Shown one piece after another: positions 9,073 through 17,722 of a stretch of 64,000 bases of DNA. Location of the stretch: the NCBI RefSeq assembly GCF_016860605.1, contig NZ_BNJR01000007.1, forward strand, positions 1 through 64,000, given 5' to 3'. The notes beneath the pieces were generated by a model. That model ran no database searches, had not been told where the DNA came from, and saw only the letters and a program-made list of their open reading frames with translations. A program made the position numbers and the translations under genes. Numbering within the stretch: position 1 is the first letter of the stretch; every line of letters begins with the position of its first letter. This DNA comes from Lentilactobacillus fungorum (GTDB lineage Bacteria; Bacillota; Bacilli; Lactobacillales; Lactobacillaceae).

Positions 9073-9555
9073 CTACAGCACCTTTTTTTCTGTATACTTC
9101 TGTTCCAAATTATTAAAGTCATAATCCTTTAATCCCTGGATATCGGCTTTTCCATTAAAGAAGGCGGTGTAACTTCTTGCTAACATGAGGTTTAATTGAC
9201 TGTTTTCCCCAAACTGAACCATAATCACCGGGATATTAGCTTCGTGAGCGGACCCAATTTCAAAAACGGTACCGGAATCAGGTTCAGTAAGGCCGTCTTC
9301 AAGTTGATAGTCCAAGATGGCAACCACGACGTCAGCTTTGTGAACTTGGCGCATATCGGATGCAAAAACAGCGTCCTGCCATTTGAAACTGCCAAAAGGC
9401 TCCTGTTCGAATTGATGTTCTTGTGGGTTGAAAATGGCGTCATTATCAATCGTTGGGTTCTGCTTTAATAACGCAATAACTTGGTCAATCCGGTCTTTTT
9501 GACCATCGCTAAAAAATGGGGAAGCTAAATAAACTTTATTTTGATAGGTTGCCAT
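9073..9555 (-). CDS. Nucleoside 2-deoxyribosyltransferase family protein
   Basis: A 160-residue cytoplasmic enzyme expected to exchange the base of 2-deoxyribonucleosides, a nucleoside-salvage reaction typical of lactobacilli. ATG 9555 is chosen over the longer frame because AAGGAGTG lies just upstream. The N-terminal KVYLASPFF matches the family's substrate-loop start. The PDSGTVFEIGSA motif places a Glu near residue 99, matching the nucleophilic Glu98 region of the Lactobacillus leichmannii enzyme; ADVVVAILD supplies the conserved Asp motif (Asp near 75). The length equals the family norm. It is a single gene convergent with the glycosyltransferase operon. Confidence 0.85.
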   Translation of the reverse strand: MATYQNKVYLASPFFSDGQKDRIDQVIALLKQNPTIDNDAIFNPQEHQFEQEPFGSFKWQDAVFASDMRQVHKADVVVAILDYQLEDGLTEPDSGTVFEIGSAHEANIPVIMVQFGENSQLNLMLARSYTAFFNGKADIQGLKDYDFNNLEQKYTEKKVL

Positions 9556-9783
9556 ACTGAAATCACTCCTTATATTTACCATTATTGTACACGAAAGCCG
9601 AACAAAATTGTTAATAATCGTCAGAAAATTCTGAATTTACAGCTACTTTGAGTCGTAACTTGCAGGAATTGAGCGATGTTGATGCCCATTAAGCCGTTTT
9701 AGGTTAAAATGATGAAAGGATCATGCAATCACCACTCACGAAATGGTGAGCAGACGCGACACAATAAACGGGGAGGCATTCAG

Positions 9784-10986
9784 ATGGACTCAAATCAAAT
9801 CCAACCACGACTTGGCAATACGGGATTTATTATTTTCTTAGCACTGTTGAGCGCCTTTGTGCCCCTGTCAACGGATCTGTATTTGCCGGCGCTGCCAGAA
9901 ATGACACACTTTTTTGCTGTCCCAGAAATTATCATGAATTTGACTTTGATCTTATTTTTTATTTTCTATAGCATTGCAACGCTTTTTTGGGGGCCATTGA
10001 GTGACCGTTACGGGCGGCGGCCAATTTTGCTGGTCGGCTTGACGATCTACCTCATTGCCAGCATTCTGTGTGGGCTTGCTGATAGTGCCACGCAGATTAT
10101 TATATTTCGGATTTTACAGGCCTGTGGCGGTGGGGTGGCAACAACGGTTGCAACCGCCGTTATCAAAGATGTTTTCGTTGGCAGAAAACAAGAAACTACT
10201 TTGGCGGTTGTTCAGTCAATGGTCGTGATTTCACCGGCAGTGGCGCCAGTAATTGGTTCATTGCTATTGACGTTTATTTCTTGGCGGGGCATTTTCTTTG
10301 CTCAAGCACTGTTGGGGTTAACGGTTGTATTGGGGGCACTGATTTTTAAGGAAACCCACCAGCCGGAACACGCCACTGTCAGCCTTTTAAGGTCATTTGG
10401 GCGGCTGGGGGTTTTGTTGAAGGCGCCGGGATTTTCAGCTTTGTTGATGGTATTTTCAACAATGTCGATCATTTCGCTGGGGTTCATTTCGTCATCGTCA
10501 TATATTTTTCAAAACACGTTTCACTTAAGCAGTGAACTCTTCAGTCTGTTTTTCGCTTTTAACGCGATTGGGATGCTTTTAGGGCCGCTGATCTACATTC
10601 CGCTCTCGAAATATGTCGATCGATTTGTGATTATTTATAGTTGTTTTTTGATAACCATCGTGAGCGGTATTCTAGTATTAGTCTTTGGCGTTGGCGGACC
10701 AATTTTATTTGCCATCACTGAATTTCCCGCCACCCTTGCCAGCAGCGCAATCCGGCCGCCGGGAACGTATTTGGTTTTAAAACAGCAGGAAAACGATAAT
10801 GGATCAGCTTCTTCGCTATATAGTGCTGGTGGGACCATCATGGGCAGTATTGGCATGGTAGTCGTCTCGCTAGCGGAGGCTTACCCCGTCCAGGCAATTG
10901 CGCTAATCAATGTGGTCATTGGCGCTATCTGCTGGTTAGGCCTTTGGCTGTCGTTAAAGGGCTTTAAGCGTCAAATTAAAGTATGA
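9784..10986 (+). CDS. Bcr/CflA family MFS drug efflux transporter
   Basis: A 400-residue major facilitator protein with 12 predicted membrane helices, expected to export drugs using the proton gradient. Start ATG 9784 follows GGGGAGG; the open frame upstream of it (from 9709) is not supported. Family signs are the first-helix motif PLSTDLYLPALPEM and the loop 2-3 motif GPLSDRYGRRP (MFS motif A). Length is normal for Bcr/CflA. The gene stands alone; no regulator is adjacent. Substrate unknown. Confidence 0.88.
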   Translation: MDSNQIQPRLGNTGFIIFLALLSAFVPLSTDLYLPALPEMTHFFAVPEIIMNLTLILFFIFYSIATLFWGPLSDRYGRRPILLVGLTIYLIASILCGLADSATQIIIFRILQACGGGVATTVATAVIKDVFVGRKQETTLAVVQSMVVISPAVAPVIGSLLLTFISWRGIFFAQALLGLTVVLGALIFKETHQPEHATVSLLRSFGRLGVLLKAPGFSALLMVFSTMSIISLGFISSSSYIFQNTFHLSSELFSLFFAFNAIGMLLGPLIYIPLSKYVDRFVIIYSCFLITIVSGILVLVFGVGGPILFAITEFPATLASSAIRPPGTYLVLKQQENDNGSASSLYSAGGTIMGSIGMVVVSLAEAYPVQAIALINVVIGAICWLGLWLSLKGFKRQIKV

Positions 10987-11017
10987 TGATTGAATCAAAT
11001 CAGAGTGTGGGGGCAAA

Positions 11018-11071
11018 ATGATAAGAAAAGTAGGCGTGTTAAGTGGCGCCTTGGCTGCAATTGGCGGCTAA
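11018..11071 (+). other. Possible 17-residue peptide ORF or gene remnant
   Basis: An ATG preceded by GTGGGGGC opens a 17-codon frame (MIRKVGVLSGALAAIGG). It has a basic N-terminus and hydrophobic rest. It may be the start of a decayed gene or a real small peptide; nothing else supports it. Confidence 0.2.
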
Positions 11072-11110
11072 TATACTTGGTGAGGCTGATCTCAGCCGTC
11101 AATATAATAA

Positions 11111-11155
11111 AGAACCGGTTAGCAGTTGAGATGAATAAGCTGCTAACCGGTTCTT
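11111..11155. terminator. Bidirectional terminator
   Basis: AGAACCGGTTAGCAG pairs with CTGCTAACCGGTTCTT, a perfect 15-bp stem with a 14-nt loop, between the plus-strand efflux gene and the minus-strand permease. Confidence 0.8.
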
Positions 11156-11185
11156 GTTGAAATTATTTTGTTTTAGCTTCGATGA

Positions 11186-12640
11186 TTAATCATTTTTATG
11201 TTCCGCTGCTCGATCAATCGTTGAAGTTGAATGCCTAATTCCGTATGCAAAGTAGATCAGCATCCCAAATACAAACCAACCGATGGCATAGGTTTTGGCT
11301 TGAATATCCAATCCCATGAAAATTGCAAAGGACCCTAAGAAGCCAAGGCCGGGTAGAATTGGATAAAACGGCATCTTGAAGCTAGGTTCGGGGATATCTT
11401 TACCCTCACGCGGCCGCAGTGCGTAAATGCCGATTGAAACAAACATAAAAGCGATTAAAGTTCCCGCAGAAATTAGTTGAGCCAAGAAAGTAAACGGGAA
11501 AAACGCGCCTAAAATAATGCCGATAATCGTTAAGACGATGAGCGCTCGGTTGGGAAGATTATGATCTAATTTGCCCAGCCATTTAGGCAAGAGCCCATCC
11601 CGGCCAAATGAGTAGACTAACCGCGATCCTGCCAACATCATCCCAATCAAAGCAGTGAACATCCCAACGACGGCAACAGATTGGACAACGGTTGCGACGA
11701 TGGCGTGGCCGCTACGACGCAACGCGTACCCAACAGGTTCAGCATTATTGGCATAATCAGAGTAGTGGAACATACCGACTAGCACCAATGCAACGGAAAC
11801 AAAGAGAATCACCGCGATCACTAAAGAGCCTAGAATACCACGAGGCATGGTTTTTTGTGGATTCTTAGCTTCGGCCGAATTGGCGGCGATTGAATCAAAG
11901 CCAATGTAGGCTAAGAAAATTTCAGAGACCCCAGCGTAGATTCCTTGCCAGCCGCCAAACGCAGAACCATCCGGATTAGGGTGGTACTTAGGGATGAATG
12001 GCGAGTAGTTCGACATCTTGATGGCGGTTGCCCCAACGAAGATAAAAACCAGAATCGCAATTACTTTAAGAACCACCAATGTATTTTCGACCCGAGTTGT
12101 TTGTGAGGCACCACGGGAGAGCAAGATCGTCACAAGAATAATTGCGACGATGGCGACGACATCCATTAAGCCGCCGTTATTGCCAGTCGAGGCGTGGGCC
12201 AGGCTCTTAGGTAAATTCCAACCGATTGTTGAGATTAACCCTTGGAAATTAGCGGAAAGCCCGGACGCCACAAAGGCCACGGCAATAAAATATTCAGCCA
12301 ACAGCGCCCAGCCGGCAATCCAACCCCAAAATTCACCAAAAATGACGTTAATCCAAGAATAAGCTGAGCCGGCAAATGGCATTGCGGCAGCCATTTCGGC
12401 GTAGGCAAAAGCGACTAGGCCGGCCACAATTGCCGCGGTTAAACAGGAAAGCGCAACTGCTGGACCAGCGTGTTGGGCAGCCACGACGCCGGGTAGGGTA
12501 AAGATAGAAGCCGAAACAATTGTTCCAACACCTAAAGCGAGGAAGTCCTTGGTCGTCAGGCTCCGGATCAGATGAGAATCCTTGTCTTGGTAGACAAGTG
12601 GATCTTCTTTGCGGAACATTTTTTCGGTTAAACTGCTCAT
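11186..12640 (-). CDS. APC-superfamily amino acid permease (CAT/YfnA-like)
   Basis: A 484-residue transporter with 12 or more predicted helices. The N-terminal region FRKEDPLVYQD...RSLTTKDFLALGVGTIVSASIF is typical of the cationic amino acid transporter-like branch: the first helix carries the GxG unwound substrate site (GVGTIV). The ATG at 12640 follows GGAGTGG at good spacing. It likely imports an amino acid with protons or exchanges amino acids; which one cannot be told. It is monocistronic, with a terminator shared with the efflux gene. Confidence 0.85.
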   Translation of the reverse strand: MSSLTEKMFRKEDPLVYQDKDSHLIRSLTTKDFLALGVGTIVSASIFTLPGVVAAQHAGPAVALSCLTAAIVAGLVAFAYAEMAAAMPFAGSAYSWINVIFGEFWGWIAGWALLAEYFIAVAFVASGLSANFQGLISTIGWNLPKSLAHASTGNNGGLMDVVAIVAIILVTILLSRGASQTTRVENTLVVLKVIAILVFIFVGATAIKMSNYSPFIPKYHPNPDGSAFGGWQGIYAGVSEIFLAYIGFDSIAANSAEAKNPQKTMPRGILGSLVIAVILFVSVALVLVGMFHYSDYANNAEPVGYALRRSGHAIVATVVQSVAVVGMFTALIGMMLAGSRLVYSFGRDGLLPKWLGKLDHNLPNRALIVLTIIGIILGAFFPFTFLAQLISAGTLIAFMFVSIGIYALRPREGKDIPEPSFKMPFYPILPGLGFLGSFAIFMGLDIQAKTYAIGWFVFGMLIYFAYGIRHSTSTIDRAAEHKND

Positions 12641-12756
12641 TTAATACCACTCCAATTTACATAAATAAATGCTCAAAATAACTTCTAACGATAACTTCAC
12701 AATATAACGGACTGAATAAATGATAACTGCAAACTGTCTAATTAGTAATTACGAAA

Positions 12757-12781
12757 ACGATCGCGGTTTTTTCCTCGATCG
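12757..12781. other. Short inverted repeat in the 396-bp gap 12641-13036
   Basis: CGATCG at about 12758 and again at 12776 (self-complementary hexamers) flank a T-rich loop, giving a possible 6-bp hairpin. It may belong to the leader or operator of the divergent permease gene. Apart from this and the promoter at 12946, I see nothing in the gap. Confidence 0.25.
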
Positions 12782-12945
12782 AATCAGTTAATGCTTGATA
12801 ATTGAGAATATGATGGGAAAGTTATTGTAGACGTTGCGAGTAGTTTACCTCAAATTTGATGAGATTGTCAACAAACACCTCTAATCGTAATTTAATCTTA
12901 TTGGTTTTTGTAAGTTATTTTTTGCCGCAAACATCAGATATTAAG

Positions 12946-12974
12946 TTGCCGAATAAGCAATTAGTCATTATAAT
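12946..12974 (+). promoter_or_regulatory. Sigma-A promoter of the DUF536 gene
   Basis: TTGCCG (12946-12951) and perfect TATAAT (12969-12974) with a 17-bp spacer. Transcription would begin near 12981, just before the inverted repeat at 12990. Confidence 0.7.
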
Positions 12975-12989
12975 AAACATTGTGTATCT

Positions 12990-13007
12990 GCGAACGCAAT
13001 TGTTCGC
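12990..13007. promoter_or_regulatory. Inverted repeat, probable autoregulatory operator
   Basis: GCGAAC and GTTCGC are separated by 6 bp and lie at about +10 to +27 of the promoter. Since the downstream protein starts with a helix-turn-helix, binding by it is a reasonable inference. Confidence 0.5.
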
Positions 13008-13036
13008 GAATTAAATTCCTATTTGGGGGCGACATC

Positions 13037-13585
13037 ATGGAACTAACGATTAAAGAGTTAGCGGACGAACTATCGGTTTCTAAAACCGCAATCAGAAAAC
13101 ATATGGATGACAAGTTCCGGTCTACATATACGGTTAAAAAGGGTAACAAGATTCTGATTAAAGATGAAGGAATCCAAATTTTAAAGGGTCAGTTCAAGAA
13201 CCAACCCAACGGTGCAAACGGAACCCAGAAATCAGAAAAAGAAACTGAAAACAAACTTTCCGTTAGCGCCACTCAGGATCAGAGTGCCTTGCTGGCTGAA
13301 CAGCTGGAAGACCAACGAAAACAAATCGAAGAAAAAGACAAGCAGATTGCGGAACTCCACCAATTATTAGATCAGTCTCAACGGCTGCAATTAGACGTGC
13401 AGAATAAGCTCAAACAGTTAGAAAACAAGAGCGCAAACTCACCGCAAACCAAAACAATTGAAGAAGCACCGGCCGAAGACCAAGTTAAGGATCCAATTCC
13501 TGATAATTATCAACCGACTTCTGCGAATGGTGACCGGTATGAATCAACTGGCCGCAAAAAACACTGGTGGCAATTTGGCCGCTAA
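13037..13585 (+). CDS. DUF536-type HTH/coiled-coil protein
   Basis: A 182-residue protein. ATG 13037 follows TTTGGGGGCGAC; the frame upstream to 12980 crosses the operator and is rejected as start. Residues 1-55 form an HTH (IKELADELSVSKTAIRKHM). Residues 90-145 are a charged coiled coil with the DUF536 signature DKQIAELHQLLDQSQ; the tail ends HWWQFGR, similar to the aromatic-basic tail often seen in this family. DUF536 proteins are known mainly from lactobacillus plasmids, often beside replication genes, but also occur on chromosomes; molecular function is unknown. No replication gene is adjacent here. Confidence 0.75.
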   Translation: MELTIKELADELSVSKTAIRKHMDDKFRSTYTVKKGNKILIKDEGIQILKGQFKNQPNGANGTQKSEKETENKLSVSATQDQSALLAEQLEDQRKQIEEKDKQIAELHQLLDQSQRLQLDVQNKLKQLENKSANSPQTKTIEEAPAEDQVKDPIPDNYQPTSANGDRYESTGRKKHWWQFGR

Positions 13586-13627
13586 ACGCCATTTTTATAT
13601 ATTTAATAAATTATTGCTATATTCAAC

Positions 13628-13655
13628 GGCTGACGTTTCTTGCGTCGGCTTTTTA
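13628..13655 (+). terminator. Rho-independent terminator
   Basis: GCTGACG pairs with CGTCGGC (one G-T pair) across a 7-nt loop, followed by TTTTT. It ends the DUF536 transcript. Confidence 0.8.
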
Positions 13656-13749
13656 TTTGGCGGCAAAGCCCCAATTATTTTGGCACCCAGTTAAACAAGA
13701 TACTTGCCCTTCTTAATGTTTACGCTTACAATTGCGCTAGTAAGACGAT

Positions 13750-13890
13750 TAGGACAGCTATTTGCGGCTGCAGGAAGCTCCTTGGTCAAGAATGCTTGCA
13801 TTAAGGCTCCTTGGCTAATCGACCCACCCCTTGGCGGCCGTGGAGCAGCTAGCCTACTTGGCGATCCCTAACCGCTTTGCTTCACTCACT
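13750..13890 (+). repeat. Degenerate palindromic repeat unit R9
   Basis: It keeps the family ends (TAGGACAGCT at the left; CTAACCGCTTTGC and TCACTCACT at the right) and the paired CTCCTTGG-type inner segment, but the centre is rearranged and longer (about 141 bp). The right end lies 3 bp from the AAGGAGG of the next gene. Confidence 0.6.
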
Positions 13891-13911
13891 TTTAAGGAGG
13901 GCAAGATCACA

Positions 13912-14823
13912 ATGAAGGCATATGGATATGAACAGCACGGGGCGCCAGATGTTTTTCAAGAATACGAAGTGGCCGACCCGACGCCAGCCACTAATCAATT
14001 ATTAGTGCGCACGATTGCGATTGGTCTCAATAATCGTGAACGGGCTGAGCGGGCCGGAATGGGCCAGCTGGGATCACCGTTGATCCCTGGCCGTGACGTC
14101 GTTGGCGAAGTAGCTAAGGTTGGCGCCAATGCGAGTGCGTTTGCTGTGGGTGAGCTGGTCATGACTCACACCGAGCAAGGATACGCAGAGTACGTCTTAG
14201 CTGATTTGGATGCAACGGTTCAAGTTCCAGATGGCATTACGCCAACCCGGGCAGCCGGATTGATTACCCCTGGGTTAACGGCGTACAAGGCCGTTAAATA
14301 TTTTGCGGATGTTAAGTCAGGTGAAACAGTGATCATCAAAGGCGCGTCGGGCGGCGTTGGCTCCTTAGCGGTCCAAATTGCTACTGATCTTGGCGCAAAC
14401 GTGATTGGTATTGCTTCCAGTCATAATGAGGACTTCGTCAAATCAATTGGGGCTACTCGGTTTGTTGCTTATGATCAAAGTGATCCGGCAACTGTTTTGG
14501 CGGATCAAGGTGATGTGGTGATTAACAGTGCAATGAATGGAGCCGGCACTGATGATGACGTGCGGATGGTTAAACCGAATGGGACGATTGCCAGTGTTGC
14601 CCATAATTCGCCGATGACAACTAAGCCAATCAAGTTTGTCCACATTCACCCGACCAATGCAATGACGGATCGTGAGGCGCTTCAAGCAGTTGTCGATTTA
14701 ATGCGGGACGGTAAGCTGACGGTTAATATCGGCTATACCTTACCGTTTTCTCGGGATGGCTTTGTCAAGGGCCATCAATTATTGGAGGAAAAACATGATG
14801 GTCGCGTGATCATTGTCAAATAA
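13912..14823 (+). CDS. Zinc-independent MDR-family quinone/NADP oxidoreductase
   Basis: A 303-residue alcohol-dehydrogenase-fold enzyme. ATG 13912 follows AAGGAGGGC; the longer frame from 13831 runs through a repeat and is rejected. The N-terminal GroES-like domain contains GRDVVGEVAKVG, and the Rossmann segment GASGGVGSLAVQIA binds NADPH. The zinc-ligand pattern of classical alcohol dehydrogenases is absent, as in quinone reductases. It probably reduces quinones or reactive carbonyls. It is a single gene ended by a terminator at 14831. A second, related enzyme lies at 45110. Confidence 0.82.
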   Translation: MKAYGYEQHGAPDVFQEYEVADPTPATNQLLVRTIAIGLNNRERAERAGMGQLGSPLIPGRDVVGEVAKVGANASAFAVGELVMTHTEQGYAEYVLADLDATVQVPDGITPTRAAGLITPGLTAYKAVKYFADVKSGETVIIKGASGGVGSLAVQIATDLGANVIGIASSHNEDFVKSIGATRFVAYDQSDPATVLADQGDVVINSAMNGAGTDDDVRMVKPNGTIASVAHNSPMTTKPIKFVHIHPTNAMTDREALQAVVDLMRDGKLTVNIGYTLPFSRDGFVKGHQLLEEKHDGRVIIVK

Positions 14824-14830
14824 TGATGTT

Positions 14831-14876
14831 AAAAAATATCGGCAGCGGACCGTTCAATTGGTCCACTGCCGATTTT
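14831..14876. terminator. Bidirectional terminator
   Basis: ATCGGCAGCGGACC pairs with GGTCCACTGCCGAT with one mismatch across an 8-nt loop, flanked by A6 and TTTT. It separates convergent genes. Confidence 0.8.
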
Positions 14877-14928
14877 AAGTTATAAGCAGGTAGGTCACGA
14901 CTGAATCCAGACAGTTATTTTGGGATTG

Positions 14929-16281
14929 TTAATCAAAGTGCCGCCATTCTCGATCGAGCAACGCCCTGGCGACAAACAAACCAAGTGGCAAAAACATGAT
15001 AATTAAGGCAGCTTTGGTTAGCCACAGAGCACCAATGCTAATTTGGTTAATACCGATGTTATAAACTGCTCGATAAATATAAAGGCCAGGCACCATAATC
15101 ACAATGGACGGCACCGTCAAGGAGATTCTTGGGTAGCCGTTAAACCGGTTAACGACCGAAGCAATTAATCCAGCCAATAAAGCCGCTAAAAAAGCAGCGG
15201 CGGCTGGCGGCAACGTTGTGAGATCGACCAATTCAAGTCGTAGCGTGTTAGCGATGGCGCCGATTCCCCCGGCCACCATGGCCATGCGGGTTGTACTATT
15301 AAACATGATGGAGAAGCCGAAAACACCACAAAAGCTGGCGGGCAGCCGCAGCAGCATTAATACCAGTGGCGATAAGCCCAGCGGCAGGAAATTAGCTGGC
15401 TGAAAATGAAAAATCAATGCGATCAGCCAACCAACCAAAGCGGCGATTAAAGTAATCATGATTGCGTAAGCCAGCCGTTCCAAGCCTGAACGCATATCCA
15501 ACTTGGAAAGATCCAAGATACTGGTAATGAACGGAAAGCCGGGGATGACAAACAGCATCGCCCCGATGTAGCCGGCTTCATGCTGTGCTAAAACTTGAAA
15601 GTTGGCTTCAAATATTTTAAAGGCAATCATGTAAGCCAAGCCAGCAATGGCAACGGCAATCGCAATACTGGCAAAGGTGGTGGTGCGATGTTTGCCCATT
15701 AGGCTGCGGGTAAAGTTGCCAATTCCAGCGCCAATGAAGGAACAAATCATCTCGGGAATGCCACCGCCAAGCAAAAAAATAAAGCCACAACAGGCTAAAG
15801 CGGCTGCCAGCCCTGAAATCACCGGCGAATACTGACTCGGCTTTTGCTCAATTTTGTCAATTTGATTATGAATTGTTCGGATAGTCGTCGTTGAAAAATC
15901 ATTGGCAAAGTTGGCGACGAAACCTTCCATGATGTTGAGCTTATCAGTGTTAACCCCCGTATTTGGTAATGATAATACTTGCGAGTAGCTGTGACCCTCG
16001 GTAAAGCAGGTAAATTGAATAGACGTTAAGCCAATATCAGCTGAACAAGTCACGCCAAGCACGCGAGCGACGGTATTCATTGCGTCACGTACTCGCCAAG
16101 CACCAGTACCACAAGATAGCATAATGATACCGACACGCCCGACAACGGATGCTTTTTCACTTAGCGGGGCATTTTTTGCCGGCATTTTTTCTTGGCTGAT
16201 AAACGTATTCCAAGGGATGGTCATATGATGGTTTTGAGATAAACGAAATTTAGCTGGTGTATCGGATTGGCTATTTGCCAT
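14929..16281 (-). CDS. ThrE-family threonine/serine exporter (fused two-domain form)
   Basis: A 450-residue membrane protein. ATG 16281 follows GGAGGACC, so the longer frame to 16356 is rejected. The first half carries a soluble segment (about 1-145) with the DUF1212/ThrE motif GTGAWRVRDAMNTVARVLG, then five helices; the second half adds a further five-helix ThrE_2-type domain. In corynebacteria ThrE exports threonine and serine by proton antiport. Location close to the threonine biosynthetic cluster (17.3-22.7 kb) fits export of excess threonine, though they are not co-transcribed. Confidence 0.82.
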   Translation of the reverse strand: MANSQSDTPAKFRLSQNHHMTIPWNTFISQEKMPAKNAPLSEKASVVGRVGIIMLSCGTGAWRVRDAMNTVARVLGVTCSADIGLTSIQFTCFTEGHSYSQVLSLPNTGVNTDKLNIMEGFVANFANDFSTTTIRTIHNQIDKIEQKPSQYSPVISGLAAALACCGFIFLLGGGIPEMICSFIGAGIGNFTRSLMGKHRTTTFASIAIAVAIAGLAYMIAFKIFEANFQVLAQHEAGYIGAMLFVIPGFPFITSILDLSKLDMRSGLERLAYAIMITLIAALVGWLIALIFHFQPANFLPLGLSPLVLMLLRLPASFCGVFGFSIMFNSTTRMAMVAGGIGAIANTLRLELVDLTTLPPAAAAFLAALLAGLIASVVNRFNGYPRISLTVPSIVIMVPGLYIYRAVYNIGINQISIGALWLTKAALIIMFLPLGLFVARALLDREWRHFD

Positions 16282-16426
16282 GAGGTCCTCCAAGATAAGT
16301 CGAATTCTAATATTAGCAATAGTTGCATTATAGCTGTGACAGGGGGTTGCATTCAAGTTGGAAAGGGGTTACAGGGAGAAGAAAGTTAAAGCTGACTTTT
16401 TAGCATTACTTCAAAGAAGCCCACAT

Positions 16427-16456
16427 TATAATGTTAGTACGTTATAACGCACTAAC
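16427..16456. promoter_or_regulatory. -10 box and 24-bp palindromic operator of the toxin-antitoxin operon
   Basis: TATAAT at 16427-16432 is followed directly by a near-perfect 24-bp palindrome (16433-16456): arms GTTAGT and ACTAAC around CGTTATAACG, with a single mismatched pair. Its place over the transcription start suits autorepression by the AbrB-type antitoxin. No clear -35 box is seen. Confidence 0.7.
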
Positions 16457-16474
16457 AAATGGGAGGCTTTTTAA

Positions 16475-16708
16475 ATGGAAACCGTCAAAAAAATTATTAA
16501 AGTTGGCAACTCTAATGCGGTTGTTATTCCCGCAAATATGTTAAAGAAACTCCATCTCACGACTGGCGATGAGATTGTCATTCACGAACAAGATGATACA
16601 CTCAAGATAACTAAGTCTAAGCTCCCGGAGTCATTTCAAGATGCTTTAACGGAGGCACTTGATAAGTACCATGATGCTTTAGAGGATCTGCGTAAGGGAG
16701 ACGAGTAG
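16475..16708 (+). CDS. AbrB/MazE-type antitoxin
   Basis: A 77-residue swapped-hairpin DNA-binding antitoxin. It starts after GGGAGGC. The first 48 residues (KIIKVGNSNAVVIPANML, then LTTGDEIVIHEQDDTLKI) match the SpoVT-AbrB domain; the C-terminal acidic helix (about 50-77) should bind and neutralise the toxin. Its stop codon shares one base with the GTG start of the Doc gene, so the two are translationally coupled. The palindrome at 16433 is the likely binding site. Confidence 0.85.
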   Translation: METVKKIIKVGNSNAVVIPANMLKKLHLTTGDEIVIHEQDDTLKITKSKLPESFQDALTEALDKYHDALEDLRKGDE

Positions 16709-17106
16709 TGAAGTTATTAAATGCTGACAAGATGATTGCAATTAACGTTGCGATTATGAGTGAGAACCGTCAAAAAACATTTATTAGGAATTTAAAGGGA
16801 CTTAAATCAATCGTAGCTCTCCCTAAACAATCGGTATTTGGCCATCAGATGGATGAAACTTTAGCTGAGCAGATTGGGATGATGTTTATTAAAATCATTA
16901 ACCTTCATCCCTTCGAAGATGGCAATAAGCGAACTGCCGTCATTGCCGCCCAGATCATCTCCAGACTCAATCATATGGAGCTAACGTTTACTAACCAACA
17001 AATTCGTGATCTTGCGCTGTTGGTTGCTAAAACCGATGACCCATATTTGAATTATCAGGATGTTTTTACCCAGTTTGAACGACATTTACAATTACTTGCA
17101 AAATAA
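16708..17106 (+). CDS. doc: Doc/Fic-fold type II toxin
   Basis: A 132-residue toxin of the death-on-curing family. The catalytic motif HPFEDGNKRT is intact (His near residue 67), with Lys in place of the second Gly of AMP-transferring Fic proteins. In phage P1 Doc this motif phosphorylates elongation factor Tu and blocks translation. It begins with GTG overlapping the antitoxin stop. The gene looks full length and active. Pairing with an AbrB-type rather than a Phd-type antitoxin is the notable point. Confidence 0.85.
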   Translation: MKLLNADKMIAINVAIMSENRQKTFIRNLKGLKSIVALPKQSVFGHQMDETLAEQIGMMFIKIINLHPFEDGNKRTAVIAAQIISRLNHMELTFTNQQIRDLALLVAKTDDPYLNYQDVFTQFERHLQLLAK

Positions 17107-17143
17107 CCCCTGATGTCTTTTAAAGCACCAGGGGTTATTTTTT
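17101..17143. terminator. Bidirectional terminator
   Basis: AAATAACCCCTG pairs with CAGGGGTTATTT, followed by T-tract, between the toxin gene and the minus-strand ACT gene. Confidence 0.8.
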
Positions 17144-17281
17144 ACAAACCAGTAGTTGAGTTCTTGTCAACACTAATTTAGATTAGCCAGTCTCATCTAA
17201 AAGCGATCGTTGTCTAAAAAAGTGGATGTTATTCAAAAATACCGTTACTTTCATAAGATTACTAACGTACATTCGCGACAC

Positions 17282-17722
17282 TTACTCAATCGACACCAGT
17301 TGCACATTACTTGCGCCATCAACCTGTTTAATCGCGTTGAGCAAACTATCAACAGTGCCGCTAAAGTGGCTGAGGTCAAGTGAAATGACGATGCTGGCGA
17401 CGTTGTGGATCGGAATATTTTGGTTGATTGTCAGTACGCTGGCGCTGGAGTCCGAAATAGTTCTGAGCACTTCCGATAAGATGCCCCGCTTGTTTTCCAG
17501 CATTAACGAAATCACGGCCTTGCGATCCATTAAAGTATCTTCTGGCAAAAAGACCAGATCCTTGTACTTATAATAAGTTCCTCGACTGATACCGACGATT
17601 TTAACGGCTTCGCTGACTTGGTGAACCTTACCGCTTTCCAGTAATTGGCGGGCTTGGATAACCTTGTCAAACGATTCCGGTAAAATTGAGCTATCAACGA
17701 TGTAATACTTTTCCACGTTCAC
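17282..17722 (-). CDS. pheB: PheB-like ACT-domain protein (UPF0735)
   Basis: A 146-residue protein homologous in layout to Bacillus subtilis PheB (YszB): an N-terminal helical segment (ILPESFDKVIQARQLL, then VSEAVKIVGISRGTYYKYKDLVF) followed by a C-terminal ACT domain (about 70-146), which usually binds amino acids. The GTG start at 17722 lies inside the last codons of thrB (29-bp overlap), so it is the third gene of the thrC-thrB operon. It may sense an amino acid and adjust the threonine pathway (inference); the function is not established even in Bacillus. Confidence 0.8.
   Translation of the reverse strand: MNVEKYYIVDSSILPESFDKVIQARQLLESGKVHQVSEAVKIVGISRGTYYKYKDLVFLPEDTLMDRKAVISLMLENKRGILSEVLRTISDSSASVLTINQNIPIHNVASIVISLDLSHFSGTVDSLLNAIKQVDGASNVQLVSIE

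Noticed and set aside
12018-12362. 114-codon plus-strand frame
   Set aside because: Antisense to the APC permease; no ribosome site or family features.
17226-17573. 115-codon plus-strand frame
   Set aside because: Antisense to the ACT-domain gene with no ribosome site; the minus-strand protein has clear family features.
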